The notes: generated by a model not told the origin, from the sequence alone. A stretch of 64,000 nt of DNA from Sphaerolaimus hirsutus (GCA_964036195.1 OZ038453.1:5223469-5287468), one strand, 5' to 3'; numbered from the stretch's first letter, positions 35,111-47,136 are shown. Numbers and translations are program-made.

Positions 35111-35579
35111 TACCGTATTTCCTCGAAATACCACCCCCCCCCTCGAAATACCCCCCCCCCTCGTTTGACCCCCCCCCCTCTCGAGACCACTATGAAACAA
35201 TCACCCCCCCCCCCTCGAAATACCCCCCCCCCCCAAATTGAGTGTAATGGGGATTTACATGACAATAACTGTAGTTTGTGTTCTGTGTACTGCAGAACAC
35301 ACGTTAAAACAATGTCGGTGTCACTTTAGAACAGTGTACATACCACCTACATACTAATATTAGTCTACAGAACCTTATAAAGGGCGGTTTTTGTTGCATT
35401 TTTTGACGTCTGCGTACGTTTCAGACGACAATTTCATACTTGGTTTTCCAAAATTTCTTGTGAAATAATAGCCCCCCCCCCCCCTCAAAATACCCCCCCC
35501 CCCTCGTTTAACCCCCCCCCCCTCTCGGGACCACTATGAAACAATCACCCCCGAGGGGGTATTTCGAGGAAATACGATA
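35111..35579. mobile_element. TACCGTATT element, type A
   Basis: It starts TACCGTATTTCCTCGAAATA and ends TATTTCGAGGAAATACGATA. C-run arrays with TCGAAATAC flank a unique core of about 200 bp (around GTCTACAGAACCTTATAAAG). The same core occurs in inverse orientation in 42014-42539, so these are two copies of one family. It is non-coding. Confidence 0.8.
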
Positions 35580-36009
35580 GTGTATTATTTTTTCTACTTT
35601 TTGATTATTTTTTGTTGGTTCAGTTAAGCTTGAACTACATGTGAAGTTACTGGCATGATCCATAGTTGCAGAATGTACAGCTACCACAATCAAAGCTAAA
35701 CAGACAAATCTGCATGCAGGTTTTCCTGCTGCAAATTTGTCTATCACCATGCAAATTTCACTTATTTTCTCCGTTTCCGTGAAAATTTCGCTTTCCGTTT
35801 TCTGTTTTCCGGCATTTCATTTTTCTGTTTTCCGTTTTCCGGCTGACAATTTTTTTTTCCTTTCCGTTTTCCGTTTTCTGCTGAGTGAAATTTGTTTATC
35901 TTTCCGTTTTCTGTTTACCAGCAGAAATTTTTTTTTAACCTTTCCATTTTCCGTTTTCCGTAAAGTGAAAAAAAATTACCTTTCTGTAAAAATTTTTTGA
36001 CACCCTATT
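35580..36009 (-). mobile_element. Partial hAT-like element, inverse copy of the left end of 44628-46592
   Basis: It ends in TTTTTTGACACCCTA, the inverse of the TAGGGTGTCAAA terminus at 44628. It contains TTCCGTTTTCTG/TTTTCCG arrays and then the same unique sequence (GTTGGTTCAGTTAAGCTTGA) in inverse order. Only one end is present, and the other side abuts the type A element. No BEL-derived sequence is seen in this copy. Confidence 0.65.
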
Positions 36010-36900
36010 GAACCCCAAGCAACACAATAAAAATTTTTACAAAAAGATGAATTGTTATACAATTTTCACAAAAATATGAATTTGTATACAATTGTACAAA
36101 AATTCAAATTTTTATACAATTTTTATTTTTATTTTGAAATTTTCCATTTTATTTTATTTTATTTTATTCTTAAATTTTCCATTTTATTTTTATTTTATTT
36201 TTATTTTTTTTCTGAGATTTGGCCAACCCTGCTTATGATATCATAGCTAATGTTGGTTAGTGCTGGCACATTGCCAACACTGGTGGCTCACACTAGCCAA
36301 AGTTTCACGATCACAATTTAAGCAGCATTGAGTTAGAGCACCATTTGTACATCAGTACAAAATGATCGAAATTGTAACCCCCACAGTTCCGCAGTGGGTG
36401 GAGCTATAGGGGTGAAATTTTAGGTGAAAACTCAAAACGCCTGATACCTTAACCTGTCAAAATTTTATGACTGCAGCTTACCCGTAGCGCGAATGGCGAG
36501 CACTGCCCGGGAACTTTTCAGCCGGACCATGTATATATAGAGCGGCAAGCACACGTTTGAGATTAATTTCAAGGATTTGTGTCTATGGGGATCCATGCAC
36601 TGATAATTATTCGTTTATTGATGAGGTGACCTTGAAAAATGTATGCTTGAATGATATTAAAAACTTGAATTTGCTGGGATTTTTTTGGTCTCGTCCTGGG
36701 AAGGGGGGGGTGCAGCCCCCCCCCCCTCGTCCCCTGGATACGGCCTTGCTCATATTGCAAAATAATTTGTGCACAGCTACGTTTGGCAAAGTGCCCATTC
36801 GGTTAACGCTACGGTCATTGCGTATTCTTTTAGCCATCATGTCCGCATTTGTATGCCATCATGTCCGCCAGTTTACATGTGTGAATATTGTGTCTAAACT
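36010..36900. other. Low-complexity and unassigned DNA
   Basis: An ATTTT-rich microsatellite spans about 36119-36212. A TATATATAG box at about 36530 and a G/C-run hairpin at 36700-36730 (GGGGGGGTGCAGCCCCCCC) look like parts of degraded DNA transposons. No convincing gene. Confidence 0.4.
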
Positions 36901-36999
36901 ACCATATTTCGTTGAAATACCCCCGTGGTGTTTATTTTGCAAATTTTAAGGGGGGTTCATTGAGGGAGAGGGTATTTGGAGGGATTGGTTATCATTTTG
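36901..36999. mobile_element. Relic arm of a type A TACCGTATT element
   Basis: CCATATTTCGTTGAAATACCC followed by GGGGGGTTCATTGAGGG retains the family layout with mutations. No right terminus was found. Confidence 0.4.
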
Positions 37000-39086
37000 C
37001 CAGAATTTTTTGAACTCACTTCACAGTACTTTTTTGTTGTTTCAAACTTACACAGAAGTAGAAAAATGCAACAATAAAGAACATTTATAAGCATCTATAG
37101 ATTTATATGAGTATGTATTTAGAATGGTATGAAACATTTCCTATTATAACTCAAGTAGTTTTTCACATGTGCCCAGCATTAAACAGACCACAAACTTTTC
37201 TGGCAACTACATTCTATTTACACTCATTTTGGGTGGGTGTATTTTAGGGTATTTAAATGGAATATGGTATTGGCATTGGCCAAAAACATTGAGAAGTTCC
37301 GATAAAGTTTTCAAAGGCAATTAAAATATTTGGCAATATTTTGTTTGATTCACAGAAAACAAGCAAAAACATTTTATAGCAATGTACAGATGAATACAGA
37401 TGTTGCTGCTATGGTTGTCAAATTAATTGACAAGTATATTTGATGTTTTTTCAAACATAATTATTTTCTGTGTTACTTTTTCACCTTATATGCATTTTGT
37501 TAAACAATTTACAGCGTTTTCTCAAATTATCATCAATTTTCAATTTAGATCTCCATCATCCCAGAAACCATACTGCAGAATACCCACACACAATTATGAG
37601 TGATTTCTGATAAATGTGATGACTATACAATTCACCCCATTGAAAAGCATTGCGTTACCAAACAAATGCTACAATTATGGGTAATCCTGTAAAAAAACAA
37701 TTGCAGAGCACTTTTGTTATAAGGAATGTACCCACTTGCAGGACTATCATGATCTATAAACCAGTTTCAGTCTGGAATTAGTTTTGCTTATACACCTTAT
37801 ACACAAATCTGCTAAAAAATATACCCACTTGTGATGAATAAACAATAAACTTGAAGTTTGTACTGTCCATTGAGCCCACATAAATACCAAATATGTTTCT
37901 TCAAGCAATTCCCAACCAATTTAAAGTGATTTTTGCAATCACAATTCTCACCCAATACACCAGAAGTGAAGTGGATCTCAAAGAACAAATGCAATGCCCC
38001 AGGTAGCAATCGCAAAGTCTGTCAAGTGAAATGTCAAGTGACAATATTCCACACTTGATTTCAACTGATTACTGAAATACAAAATTTAGTTGGTCACTCA
38101 ATTCAATGTGAATCTGATAGTTTGAAATCCAGTGGGAATGAGTGAATTACATTTATCAAAGAAAAATGAAAAATGGAAAATGAATGCAAAACAAATGACA
38201 TTATCATGTATACTGTGAGCATAAAAACATTGCATGCAAGAGTTGAAAACAACTTTCATGTTATATGGTTGTGATTCAGGGACAACCTTTTCCCATTAAT
38301 TTCTTTACACCAGGAGCTACTTATTATAGATGGACCTGTATGAAGAAAAAATGGTGTCTGAAATGTTTCACTGATATTTTTCTGACACTTTGTGGCATTG
38401 CCCTCAGGACCAAGAATGCATACTACAAGCTGCCAGGGGTAATGGAGAATAATAACTATTGTTACTGGCTGATAGAAGGCTTGCACACAAGAAAAGTGAT
38501 GGACTTGATCTGTTCTGAACAAAATGGAATGATGGCATGGTTCAAAAATCTGGACCAGTTCAATTTTGTTTGTTAGTGGGTGGGGTATTTGCATTTTCTC
38601 ATGTCATTTTTTCAGTGCATGTGGAAGCTCTATGTTTATGTGCTTAATGTTCTTTTATAGGGCTTATATTTCACATTGATTTATTTATGCAGTAAAAAAA
38701 GATGAGTACAGAAAGCACTCAAGCAAAACCCAATGTGTCCACAACAACAGAGGATAAAATGGAGGATAAAAATACAGAAATATTATAAATTGAACACAAT
38801 AATTTGTGGATAAATATTCCTAATATGGAAAAATTCCAAAGTGTTCCAGAGAAGTATTCCAAAATCATAAATTCAAAAGCTAAATTTGAAAAAATTTTTT
38901 TTGAAGATTTCAAATTTTACATTCAAATGTTATTTTTGACAAAATATTCAAAAATTCAAATATTGAACACTGTTTCCAAATGTTTGCCATCATTGACACC
39001 ATCACATGAATACACATGAACAGCATATGATGGTGAAGAGGCATGAGATTTTTCATTTAAATGTTCCACCAGTTTATGCTTTTCAG
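37000..39086. other. AT-rich non-coding DNA
   Basis: Nothing with a recognisable domain. An open frame at 38265-38576 encodes a Cys/Trp-rich peptide (YYRWTCMKKKWCLKC) that I cannot assign, and its strand is ambiguous because the complement is also open. The region could be intron if the candidate exon at 39087 is real. Confidence 0.35.
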
Positions 39087-39186
39087 ATGCTCTGATAGCA
39101 AGAATGAGGGACCAATCTGCAATGCTCAATTCAAAGGAAGAACGACTGACAGATGAACGCTTCTGGATTGGCGGCAAGCCAACAGA
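39087..39186 (+). other. Candidate internal exon
   Basis: The pyrimidine-rich acceptor TGCTTTTCAG precedes the segment and the donor GTAAGATT follows it. The 100-nt segment reads ALIARMRDQSAMLNSKEERL and then a short FWIGG-containing end. The spacing of an acidic EE pair and FWIGG recalls C-type lectin-like domains, but this is too short for a secure call. No adjoining exon was identified with confidence. Confidence 0.3.
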
Positions 39187-39311
39187 GTAAGATTATCATT
39201 CTTGATTTTTGATTTTGATCTTGCTTCTCATCTCTGTTTCCACTTATCATTTTACTTCCCACTTTAAAAATTGTTTTCCCCTGGTTTACAACCGAAATTT
39301 TGTAAACTCAT

Positions 39312-40655
39312 TACCGTATTTCTCATTGTAAACCGCCCGGGTGTTATACAAAACTGGGGCACTTTTTACCAACATTTTTTTGAAAACTTGTGTAACGCCC
39401 GGGTGGCGTTAATTTATTGGGATGGCGGCGTTATACATAACCACATTTTCACATTTTATATAGGCATTTTCACATTTGGTTCCCAGCGCGCAGCTTATTC
39501 AATTTAAAAACGTGCATGCCGCGCAGACGCGGCGCAGTGCCGCCATGCATAGCATTCAAATACCGTATTTGCTTGAATAGTTCCCCCTTGAATAATTCCC
39601 CCCTCGAATAATCCCCCCCCTGTAAGACGAGCGAGGGATTAAAAATTCCCCCCTCGAATAATCCCCCTTTAAAGATTTGATTAATTTGTTATAAAGTCGG
39701 CGGACACTTCACCCTACAAAATCGGAGAGTTAGAATTCGCTCGCGAATAGAGCGAACACAAAACTTGTGTCCCACCCGGACGCTCGGAATTGAAAAAGAA
39801 AAAAAATATTAAAAGAGAAATGGACGCTTCGCCGTGTCCGTGTGTGCACGCCGCCCGTTTCAACGTTTCGTTTCAACGTTGTCCGTCGGAAGCGAAAAAA
39901 TTTGACTGTTTAAATGTCCCTTTTACCGTTTTTGTCAATTTTTCATTCGTTGGCTCCGTTCCAATGGAAGAGTCCCCATATGAGAACTTGGCAGCCAGCC
40001 AAAATTGCGAAATCCGCTATAAATGTGAATAAAAAAGGCACTAACTAGGTATATAACCATGTATTTAAAGAAAAATAGCGATTATAAAGATGGAAATTGG
40101 CAAAGTGGAGCAACTTTTAACGATTTTTAGCTAACTTTGACTTTTCACTCGCATTTGTATAATACGCAACTGGAAACTGGGATAAGAACCAAGTTTTCAT
40201 ACGTGACCCGATCCATTCCAATCATTAAAATATTGCTGCGTCACAATAATGACGACATGCACTCTCCACTGGAGAGACTGACGCAAATGTTTGTAGGGCG
40301 ATACGTCTGCCGACTTTACCTAATTTGGCACGTTTTTGTGTTTACAAGGCATATTTTGTGAAATGAGTTGATGGAAACATGCTTGAAAATTTTGACGAAA
40401 TAATAATTCCCCCCTTGAATAATTCCTCCCTCGCATAGTTCCCCCCTCAAAAATGTCTGACGACATAAAAAATCCCCAGGGGGATTATTCAAGCAAATAC
40501 GGTAGTTCAAATTGGGCGGGCATTTCATTATTATGCATTGTTATTTGTCGTTTGGATTTTAAACTTTTCATGTTTTTTGAATCTTGCTATAAAGCTGTAT
40601 AACGCCCCGGGCGTTGTGCACGGGGGGGGGGCGGTTTACACGGAGAAATACGGTA
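39312..40655. mobile_element. TACCGTATT element, type C (GTAAACCGCCCGGG units), split by a nested copy
   Basis: It starts TACCGTATTTCTCATTGTAA and ends TTTACACGGAGAAATACGGTA. Its internal words are AACGCCCGGGTGGCGTT and AACGCCCCGGGCGTTG. The type D element 39561-40504 is inserted within it, leaving about 400 bp of type C sequence. It is non-coding. Confidence 0.75.
39561..40504. mobile_element. TACCGTATT element, type D (GCTTGAATAATTCCCC units)
   Basis: It starts TACCGTATTTGCTTGAATAG and ends TATTCAAGCAAATACGGTA. Arrays of TTGAATAATTCCCCCC sit at both ends and a core of about 700 bp lies between. Short frames in the core (for example 39790-40032) show no recognisable domain. An older copy lies at 2458-2770. 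It is nested in a type C element with the same outer box. Confidence 0.78.
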
Positions 40656-40782
40656 AGGGGCATTTACAGCATTACAGAAGATACCTAATACTGAAATGAA
40701 AAACTGAACTTTGCTGGAAAATTGATAACATTAGAATGGATAAACATATGACACTGCAGTTTGTCATGAACCGAGTGACAAC

Positions 40783-41689
40783 TAGTGATGGAATGGCGCC
40801 ATGGCGCTGGCGCCAATTGAGGGCGCCAAAGGGCGCCGCGCCATGGCGTCATTGGCGCTTGGCGCCCTTTTTCTGTGGCGCCCTTGGCGCCTGGCGCCCA
40901 CATTCTGAAAGGCGCCATGGCGCCCTTGGCGCTTGGCGCCCTTTTTCCGTGGCGCCCTGCTTTAAAAGGGCGCCAAAAAGGCGCCAGCAGGATTTCAAGG
41001 TGAGTGCTGTGTAAATGAAAAAAAGATGAAAAACGCATCTGTGGATGATCTAAATTCGCCAGAAAAATGGACGAAGTGGTGTGAGCGAGTGAAAATCTTT
41101 TGTGCAACGGTTCATCAGATGTGTCTGACAGATCAGAAGACGAGAATGATGAACCGTTGAACTTGCAAAATCATAAATCAACGGATTCAAATCGTTGCAA
41201 TTCCATTTTTTGTTCAATTCAAGGAAACCTTGATTGGCAAAGTCTATTTGAAGTGAATGGATTGTTGTCAAATGACAATATCCATTGTGTTTGAATTTGT
41301 CATGTAAATTTTATTTAATTTTTTTTGTTCTAGTGTTGTTTTTGTTAATTACATCCTGGAGAACGCAAATTAAGTAGTGAATGTGTGTACTAGGGTGCTG
41401 TAGAACCTGTTTTAGCACACGCAGGGCGTTCTATGCACTTTTTTATCCTGGCGCCCTTGGCGCCTGGCGCCCTATTTTTCAAACGGCGCCATGGCGCCCT
41501 TGGCGCTTGGCGCCCTCTTTCCGTGGCGCCCTTGGCGCCTGGCGCCCGCTTTCCGAATGGCGCCATGGCGCCCTTGGCGCCTGGCGCCCTTTTTCTGTGG
41601 CGCCCTTGGCGCTTGGCGCCCACTTTCTGAAGTGCGCCATGGCGCCCTTGGCGCCTGGCGCCCTTTTTTCTGGCGCTTTTCCATCACTA
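40783..41689. mobile_element. hAT-like non-autonomous element with GGCGCC arrays, TSD GTGACAAC
   Basis: The left terminus TAGTGATGGAATGGCGCC and right terminus GGCGCTTTTCCATCACTA are inverted. They are flanked by perfect 8-bp direct repeats GTGACAAC (40775-40782 and 41690-41697). Both subterminal regions are dense arrays of GGCGCC, CCATGGCGCC and CCTTGGCGCC. The middle (about 41000-41430) is unique and encodes no recognisable transposase. Eight-base duplications and TAG...CTA ends fit the hAT superfamily. Open frames on both strands through the arrays are repeat artefacts. Confidence 0.85.
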
Positions 41690-41697
41690 GTGACAAC

Positions 41698-42013
41698 CAT
41701 TATATTCATCCTGACAAAAACTCAGCAGAAAGTGGTCAATGTTCCAAAGTTCAATTTTTTCAGTGAGATTTTATATATTACAATCATTTTCTATTGAGAT
41801 TTTATGTCCTTTTACCTTTTTACCCATTATTTGATAATTTTAGAATTCATTGACAACATGAAATTGTTTGAATTGAAATCTCTGAAAAATCAAATCTAGA
41901 CGAAACATGCACAATTTAAGCCAATTTTTAGAAATTTAAAAATGGTTACCACTTGCTCAAATAATAGTATAATAAATTTAACAGTTCAGTGTTATTTTTA
42001 GTTTGACTGTAAC
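41698..42013. other. AT-rich non-coding DNA
   Basis: No recognisable feature between the hAT-like element and the next TACCGTATT element. Confidence 0.6.
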
Positions 42014-42539
42014 TACCGTATTTCCTCGAAATACCCCCCGGGGGGTGATTGTTTCATAGTTGTCCCGAGAGGGGGGGGGGTCAAACGAGGGGGGGGGGGG
42101 TATTTCGAGGGGGGGGTTATTATTTCACAAGAAAATTTTGGAAAACCAAGTATGAAATTGTCGTCTGAAACGTACGCAGACGTCAAAAAATGCAACAAAA
42201 ACCGCCATTTATAAGGTTCTGTAGACTAATATTAGTATGTAGGTGGTATGTACACTGTTCTAACGTGACACCGACATTGTCTTAACGTGTGTTGTGCAGT
42301 ACACAGAACACAAACAACAGTTATTGTCATGTACGTTCCCTTTACACTCAATTTGGGGGGTATTTCGAGGGGGGGGGGGTGATTGTTTCATAGTGGTCCC
42401 GACTGAGGGGGGGGGGGGGGTAGAGCGAAGGGGGGTATTTCGAGGGGGGGTATTTGAGGGGGGGGGTGATTGTTTCATAGTGGTCCCGAGTGAGGGGGGG
42501 GGGGTAGAGCGAGGGGGGGTATTTCGAGGAAATACGGTA
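42014..42539. mobile_element. TACCGTATT element, type A, inverse copy of 35111-35579
   Basis: It starts TACCGTATTTCCTCGAAATA and ends TATTTCGAGGAAATACGGTA. The core is the reverse complement of the core at 35111-35579. Extra GGTAGAGCGAGGGG units expand the right arm. It is non-coding. Confidence 0.82.
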
Positions 42540-43024
42540 TGCTTGATTCAGCTGTGAAAACAATTGAGATTTCTGTAAGGGAATTTTTTTGATGTGTGTG
42601 ACTGTAGTTAGGATAAGCATCTCATTCAGGTAAACATGATCAGTTCAAAGCTGATCAATTACTAGTTTTCTGTTGTAAACTAAAATAATCATAAATATAC
42701 TCGGCAAACATGATACTCTACCACCGCAAATATTTATGTACATTTTTATGAAAATCAAATATCTAAGTCAAATTGAAAACTTTAAGGACCGACCTTTCAC
42801 AAAAATATTAAGAAATGAATAGATTTGCGGGTATGCCGGCCAACCCTACTATTTTCAAGTAAATTTGTCGCGTTTCCGGAGCCAGAAATATTGCTATAGT
42901 GGAACTTATAGCAGGCTATTTCACCGTGCAGCGAAACGTTTAGAAAATGGCCTTTAGAATCAGGAAATATTCCGTTCTGACTACGCATCGAACCCGCGCA
43001 TCACACAATGACCCAGGCCTATTC
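42540..43024. other. AT-rich non-coding DNA
   Basis: No gene or repeat recognised. Confidence 0.55.
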
Positions 43025-44240
43025 CGAATGTATACCCGCACCGCATGGAAGCATACCCGCTCCGAAGGTAAGCCCGGCCCGAAGGTAACTGATGCTACCT
43101 GCGGGCCGGGCTTACCTTCGGAGCGGGTATACATTCGGACCGGGTATACATTCGGACCGGGTATACATTCGGACCGGGTATTCATTCGGGCGGGGTTGGA
43201 GATTAACGGGCCGGTGTATTGATTTGTGAACGAGAGCACGACGGTCATCGACCCCCCACCCCCTCGCAGCTCACATCAATAAGAAGTGCCAACAATACAC
43301 AATAATAAGTGATGGCAGGCTGGACAATGGCCGGGTAAACTGGGAAAATGAGCTATGTTCAGATAAATTTTAGATGGAAAAAACGGTTATAGGTGTAATG
43401 TAAATGGGAAGGGCAAAGGGAATGACTATTTATAACTCAATTCAAATTTATTATTTTGCACCGATTTTTGTGTCAACTCGATTTTAGTTCAATTTAGGTC
43501 AAAGGCCAATTTTCAGTGCATTTTAAGTGCATCAATACAGTTGTGCATGTGTGGTTCACGTGCAATTACATGCAAACGTGCCACACACATAATTACCCCC
43601 CCCCCCCCCCCCCCCCAAGTCATGGCAACTATGCAATTGCATGCAATTAAGAGATTACTGCACCCGCAGTTTTCGGCTCACAATTAATTACAAAATTGTT
43701 TCACATTATCCCCCCAAAAAGCCGTTCATCTGTTAATTGATCAGCACCAGCCGTGAACTGGTGGTGTAATAATCACTTATTTGCCCAGCTCCGGCTTGCA
43801 CAAGCCGCGAACTGCGCTCGCGCTGATAACGTAAATAATTGCGCGTGGTGCAGCTACTGGCTTTGAAGCCGGAAATGGGCACCTAAAAAACGTAAAAACA
43901 TTACACCTAAAAACGTTTATTCCATCTAAAATTTATCTGAACATAGCTCATTTTCCCAGTTTACTCGGCCATTGTCCAGCCAGCCATCACTTCTTATTGT
44001 GTATTGTCGGCACTTCTTATTGATGTGAGTTGCAGGGGGGGGGGAATCGATGATTGTCGTGCTCACGTTCACAGATCAATACACCAGCCCGCTAATCTCC
44101 AACTCGGTCCGAATGTATACCCGCTCCGAAGGTAAGCCCGGCCCGCAGGTAGCATCAGTTACCTTCGGGCCGGGCTTACCTTCGGAGCGGGTATGCTTCC
44201 ATGTGGTGCGGGTATACATTCGGGGCGGGTATACATTCGG
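43025..44240. mobile_element. Long foldback element with arms of about 370 bp
   Basis: The left arm (about 43025-43405) and right arm (about 43893-44240) are inverted copies: the block GAGCTATGTTCAGATAAATTT on the left reappears as AAATTTATCTGAACATAGCTC on the right. The outer parts are tandem copies of GGTATACATTCGGACCGG, and each contains a smaller hairpin of CCGAAGGTAAGCCCGGCCCG and its inverse. The loop (about 43406-43892) has a C run near 43597 and no coding capacity. No target duplication was found; superfamily unknown. Confidence 0.6.
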
Positions 44241-44627
44241 CGAGGCACAGGCTCTCACACAATATCGAATCAATCGATCGAATATTCCAGATCATTTTTT
44301 TCTGCATTTCACACTGGAACGAGTTGGACAGCGGCGAAAATTTACACCGCTGGAGTGTTTCCTCGGGAAAAATGTACGGCATAAAGTAACCCGAGTATAC
44401 AACATTTTCAGTATTAGACATAACAAGGCGCAAACAATGGATGGTTATGACATCGAAGCAGTTTATATGGTAGCAGATCCATATGCATTAGAGAAGAAAA
44501 GATGGGAAAGACACTTAAAGAAAGTATAAATAGAAAGGCATTTGAAAATTCAGCTAGATTATGAGTAAAAAAGTACATCACTATGCATAATTGTTGAACA
44601 TAGGTAATTTAATGTTCGGGAAATGAG
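44241..44627. other. Unassigned DNA
   Basis: A frame running to 44529 ends MDGYDIEAVYMVADPYALEK plus a basic tail. It is protein-like but has no recognisable family, and could be an exon or chance. Confidence 0.25.
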
Positions 44628-46592
44628 TAGGGTGTCAAAAAATTTTTTTTACGGAAAACGGAAAACAGAAAGGTAAAATTTTTTCACTTCACGGAAAACG
44701 GAAAACGGAAAGGTAAAAAAAAATTTCTGCCGGAAAACAGAAAACAGAAAGGTAAAAAAATTTCACTCAGCGGAAAACGGAAAACGGAAAGGTAAAAAAA
44801 AATTGTCGGCCAGAAAACGGAAAACGGAAAAATGAAATGGCGGAAAACGGAAAACGGAAAGCAAAATTTTCACGGAAACGGAAAAAAATAAAGTGAAATT
44901 AGCACGGTAATAGACAAATTTGCAGAAGGAAAACCTGCATGCAGGTTTGCCTGTTTGGCTTTGATTGTGGTAGCTGTACATTCTGCAACTATGGATCATG
45001 CCTGTAACTTCACTTGTAGTTCAAGCTTAACTGAACCAACAAAAAATCATAAAAAAGTAGCCATAGTGGCCATAGGAAAGGAAACACTATGACAATTTCA
45101 CAGTCTAGAAGCAGTGGGAATCACTGATGACCCCTATGCAATTGATGACAACATTGCGGAGGAGATGATAATAAATAGCATAAAATCAAATGACAACAAA
45201 CGATACTATATTGACTGGCTGTATAAAGAGAGTATCAGTGACCTGCCCATGGGAAAAGCAGAAGCCTTGGTGCAGTTTAAATCACTGATAAGAAGATTCA
45301 ACAAAGATCCAAACTTATTCGAACAATACCGGAAAGTTTTGGACGACCAACTAGAAAAGGGAATAATTGAGATCTGTGATGACAAAACAGACAACAAGGG
45401 GATTCATTACCTGCCACACCAGCCAGTAATCACACCGGGCAAATCGACATCTTGCAGAATCGTGTACGATGGGTTGGCAGGTAAGCCCAGTTTCAACGAG
45501 TGCTTTTTTAGAGGACCAATTACAACACCATTAGCACTGGGCCTACTTCTGAGGTTCAGGGCAGGCAATCTAGCATTAATTGCCGATATTGAAAAGGCAT
45601 TTTTGCAAATAGGATTGCATGACCAAGCTAGAGACTACACACGATTTTTCTGGCTGAAAGATGCCTCAAAACCAGTAACTGAAAATAACTTAATAGTACT
45701 TTGTTTTAAACGCGTACTGTTTGGACTTGCCTGCAGCCCAGCAATTTTGGGAGCAGTCATAAAATACCATTTAAATGTGACAATAAACAACATGAATGAA
45801 TATGAAGAAAATGAAGGGGAATAAAACCAGTTGGCGATGATAATAAACAACATTTACATCGATAACTTCATCATGAGCGTCACAAATGAAGTTGAAGCTT
45901 TAGAACTATATTACAAAGTCAAAGCTTTATTTAACTAATGTTCTATGAACATGAGGGAATGGCTGTCAAACTCCAGATCAGTCATGAATGAAATAGCAGA
46001 AAACAACAGGAGTCCAAAGGTGAATAAAATTGTCGCAGTAATGGGCATGAAATAAAATCACCAAATGGACATGCTGGCAATATCAACACCAAAATTGCAA
46101 ATTGACAGCATCACAAACCAGATGAAACTTGAATAAATTATTGGTGTCAGCACATGACCCAATTGGGTTCACGGCACCTGTTTCACTGACTCTGAAATCC
46201 CAGTTGTCAATGCTGCTCCAAGAGACAAAAACAACACAATGGGATGAGCCAATTGAAGATAAATACAGATTGGAAAAACAATGGAAAAATGCCAGAAAAC
46301 TGAAAATCAAGCCAGAAAATGGAAAAATGGCCTGGTATAATGGAAACGGAAAGGTAAAAATTTTTCAGCCGGAAAACGGAAAAATGGGCCGGAAAAACGG
46401 AAACGGAAAGGTAAAAAATTTTCAGCTGCCGGAAAACGGAAAACGGAAAGGTAAAAATTGTTCGGCTGCCGGAAAACGGAAAACGGAAAAGGTAAAATTT
46501 TTTCGGCTGCCGGAAAACGGAAAACGGAAAGGTAAAAAATTTTCCTGCGGAAAGGCGGAAACAGAAAACGGAAACGGAAATTTGACACCCTA
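44628..46592. mobile_element. hAT-like element carrying a BEL pol fragment, TSD GAAATGAG
   Basis: The ends TAGGGTGTCAAAAAATTTT and AAATTTGACACCCTA are inverted. Perfect 8-bp direct repeats GAAATGAG flank it (44620-44627 and 46593-46600). Subterminal arrays of CGGAAAACGGAAAACGGAAA plus GGTAAAAA lie at both ends in the same orientation (about 44650-44890 and 46310-46580). The interior holds a short family-specific segment shared with 35580-36009, then a BEL/Pao RT fragment. No transposase is present. Confidence 0.85.
45093..46280 (+). pseudogene. Decayed BEL/Pao reverse transcriptase fragment inside a DNA transposon
   Basis: The fragment begins with QFHSLEAVGITDDP and parallels the pol of the intact BEL element from about 27550 to 28725, roughly half identical at protein level by eye. 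The open part (to 45824) includes CRIVYDGLAGKPSFNECFFR and LIADIEKAFLQIGLH. The catalytic region is recognisable later as a degraded YIDNF, where YVDD is expected. Several stops follow (45822, about 45936 and beyond). It ends at DEPIEDKYR, next to the GGAAAACGG array. Divergence shows it came from another BEL lineage, not from the element in this window. It is non-functional. Confidence 0.85.
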
Positions 46593-46600
46593 GAAATGAG

Positions 46601-47136
46601 GGACCTGGCACACTGTGGGAACATGTGACACTTTTGTGTTTGATCTTAGCTGTCCATCCATGTCTACAATTTTTGCTGTCACAAGATGGTAACCTACAGT
46701 ATGGATGCCCTACCTCCTGTCCTGGTAATGTAGAAAAATGAAATTTTGGAAAAGTGTAGCCAACACCCTCACTTACTATACACAACCAAGTGGGCTGTGG
46801 TTATGATGTCAAATTTCTGCTTTCCATTTTCCAAAGGCAACATTTTCCTGTTCCCATTTTCAATTTCCAGCTGCTAATTTTGTGTTTTAGCCAAACTGGT
46901 AAACCTGTATGCAGGTTTTTCAATCATGCAAATGTGTCAGATGCATTTTCAGAAAACATTCTGCATTTTTTTTGTTCCATGCAAATTTTGCATTCTGTTT
47001 CCTATATTATTTTTGTGCAATTTTCCCCCACAAAGATTGCATCTTGAATTTGCATGCAACAATGCACTTCACACTTTCCATGCATGTAAAAAATGCACCA
47101 ATAATGCAACACATGTCACGCTAAATTGTACAAATA
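46601..47136. other. Non-coding DNA
   Basis: No recognised feature. Words such as CATGCAAAT and TTTGCAT recur around 46900-47080 without clear unit structure. Confidence 0.45.

Noticed and set aside
34747-35329. Frames spanning the run of N
   Set aside because: They are artefacts of undetermined bases; the flanks are LTR on one side and C-run arrays on the other.
36515-36560. TATA-box promoter
   Set aside because: TATATATAG is present, but no gene or small RNA could be placed downstream.
38265-38576. FLYWCH-like zinc finger gene
   Set aside because: The Cys/Trp/Tyr spacing is suggestive only. The complementary strand is equally open and no flanking exon supports it.
40736-41797. Open frames through GGCGCC arrays on both strands
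   Set aside because: They are repeats of Ala/Pro/Trp/Arg words generated by the array unit; the element has 8-bp duplications and no transposase.
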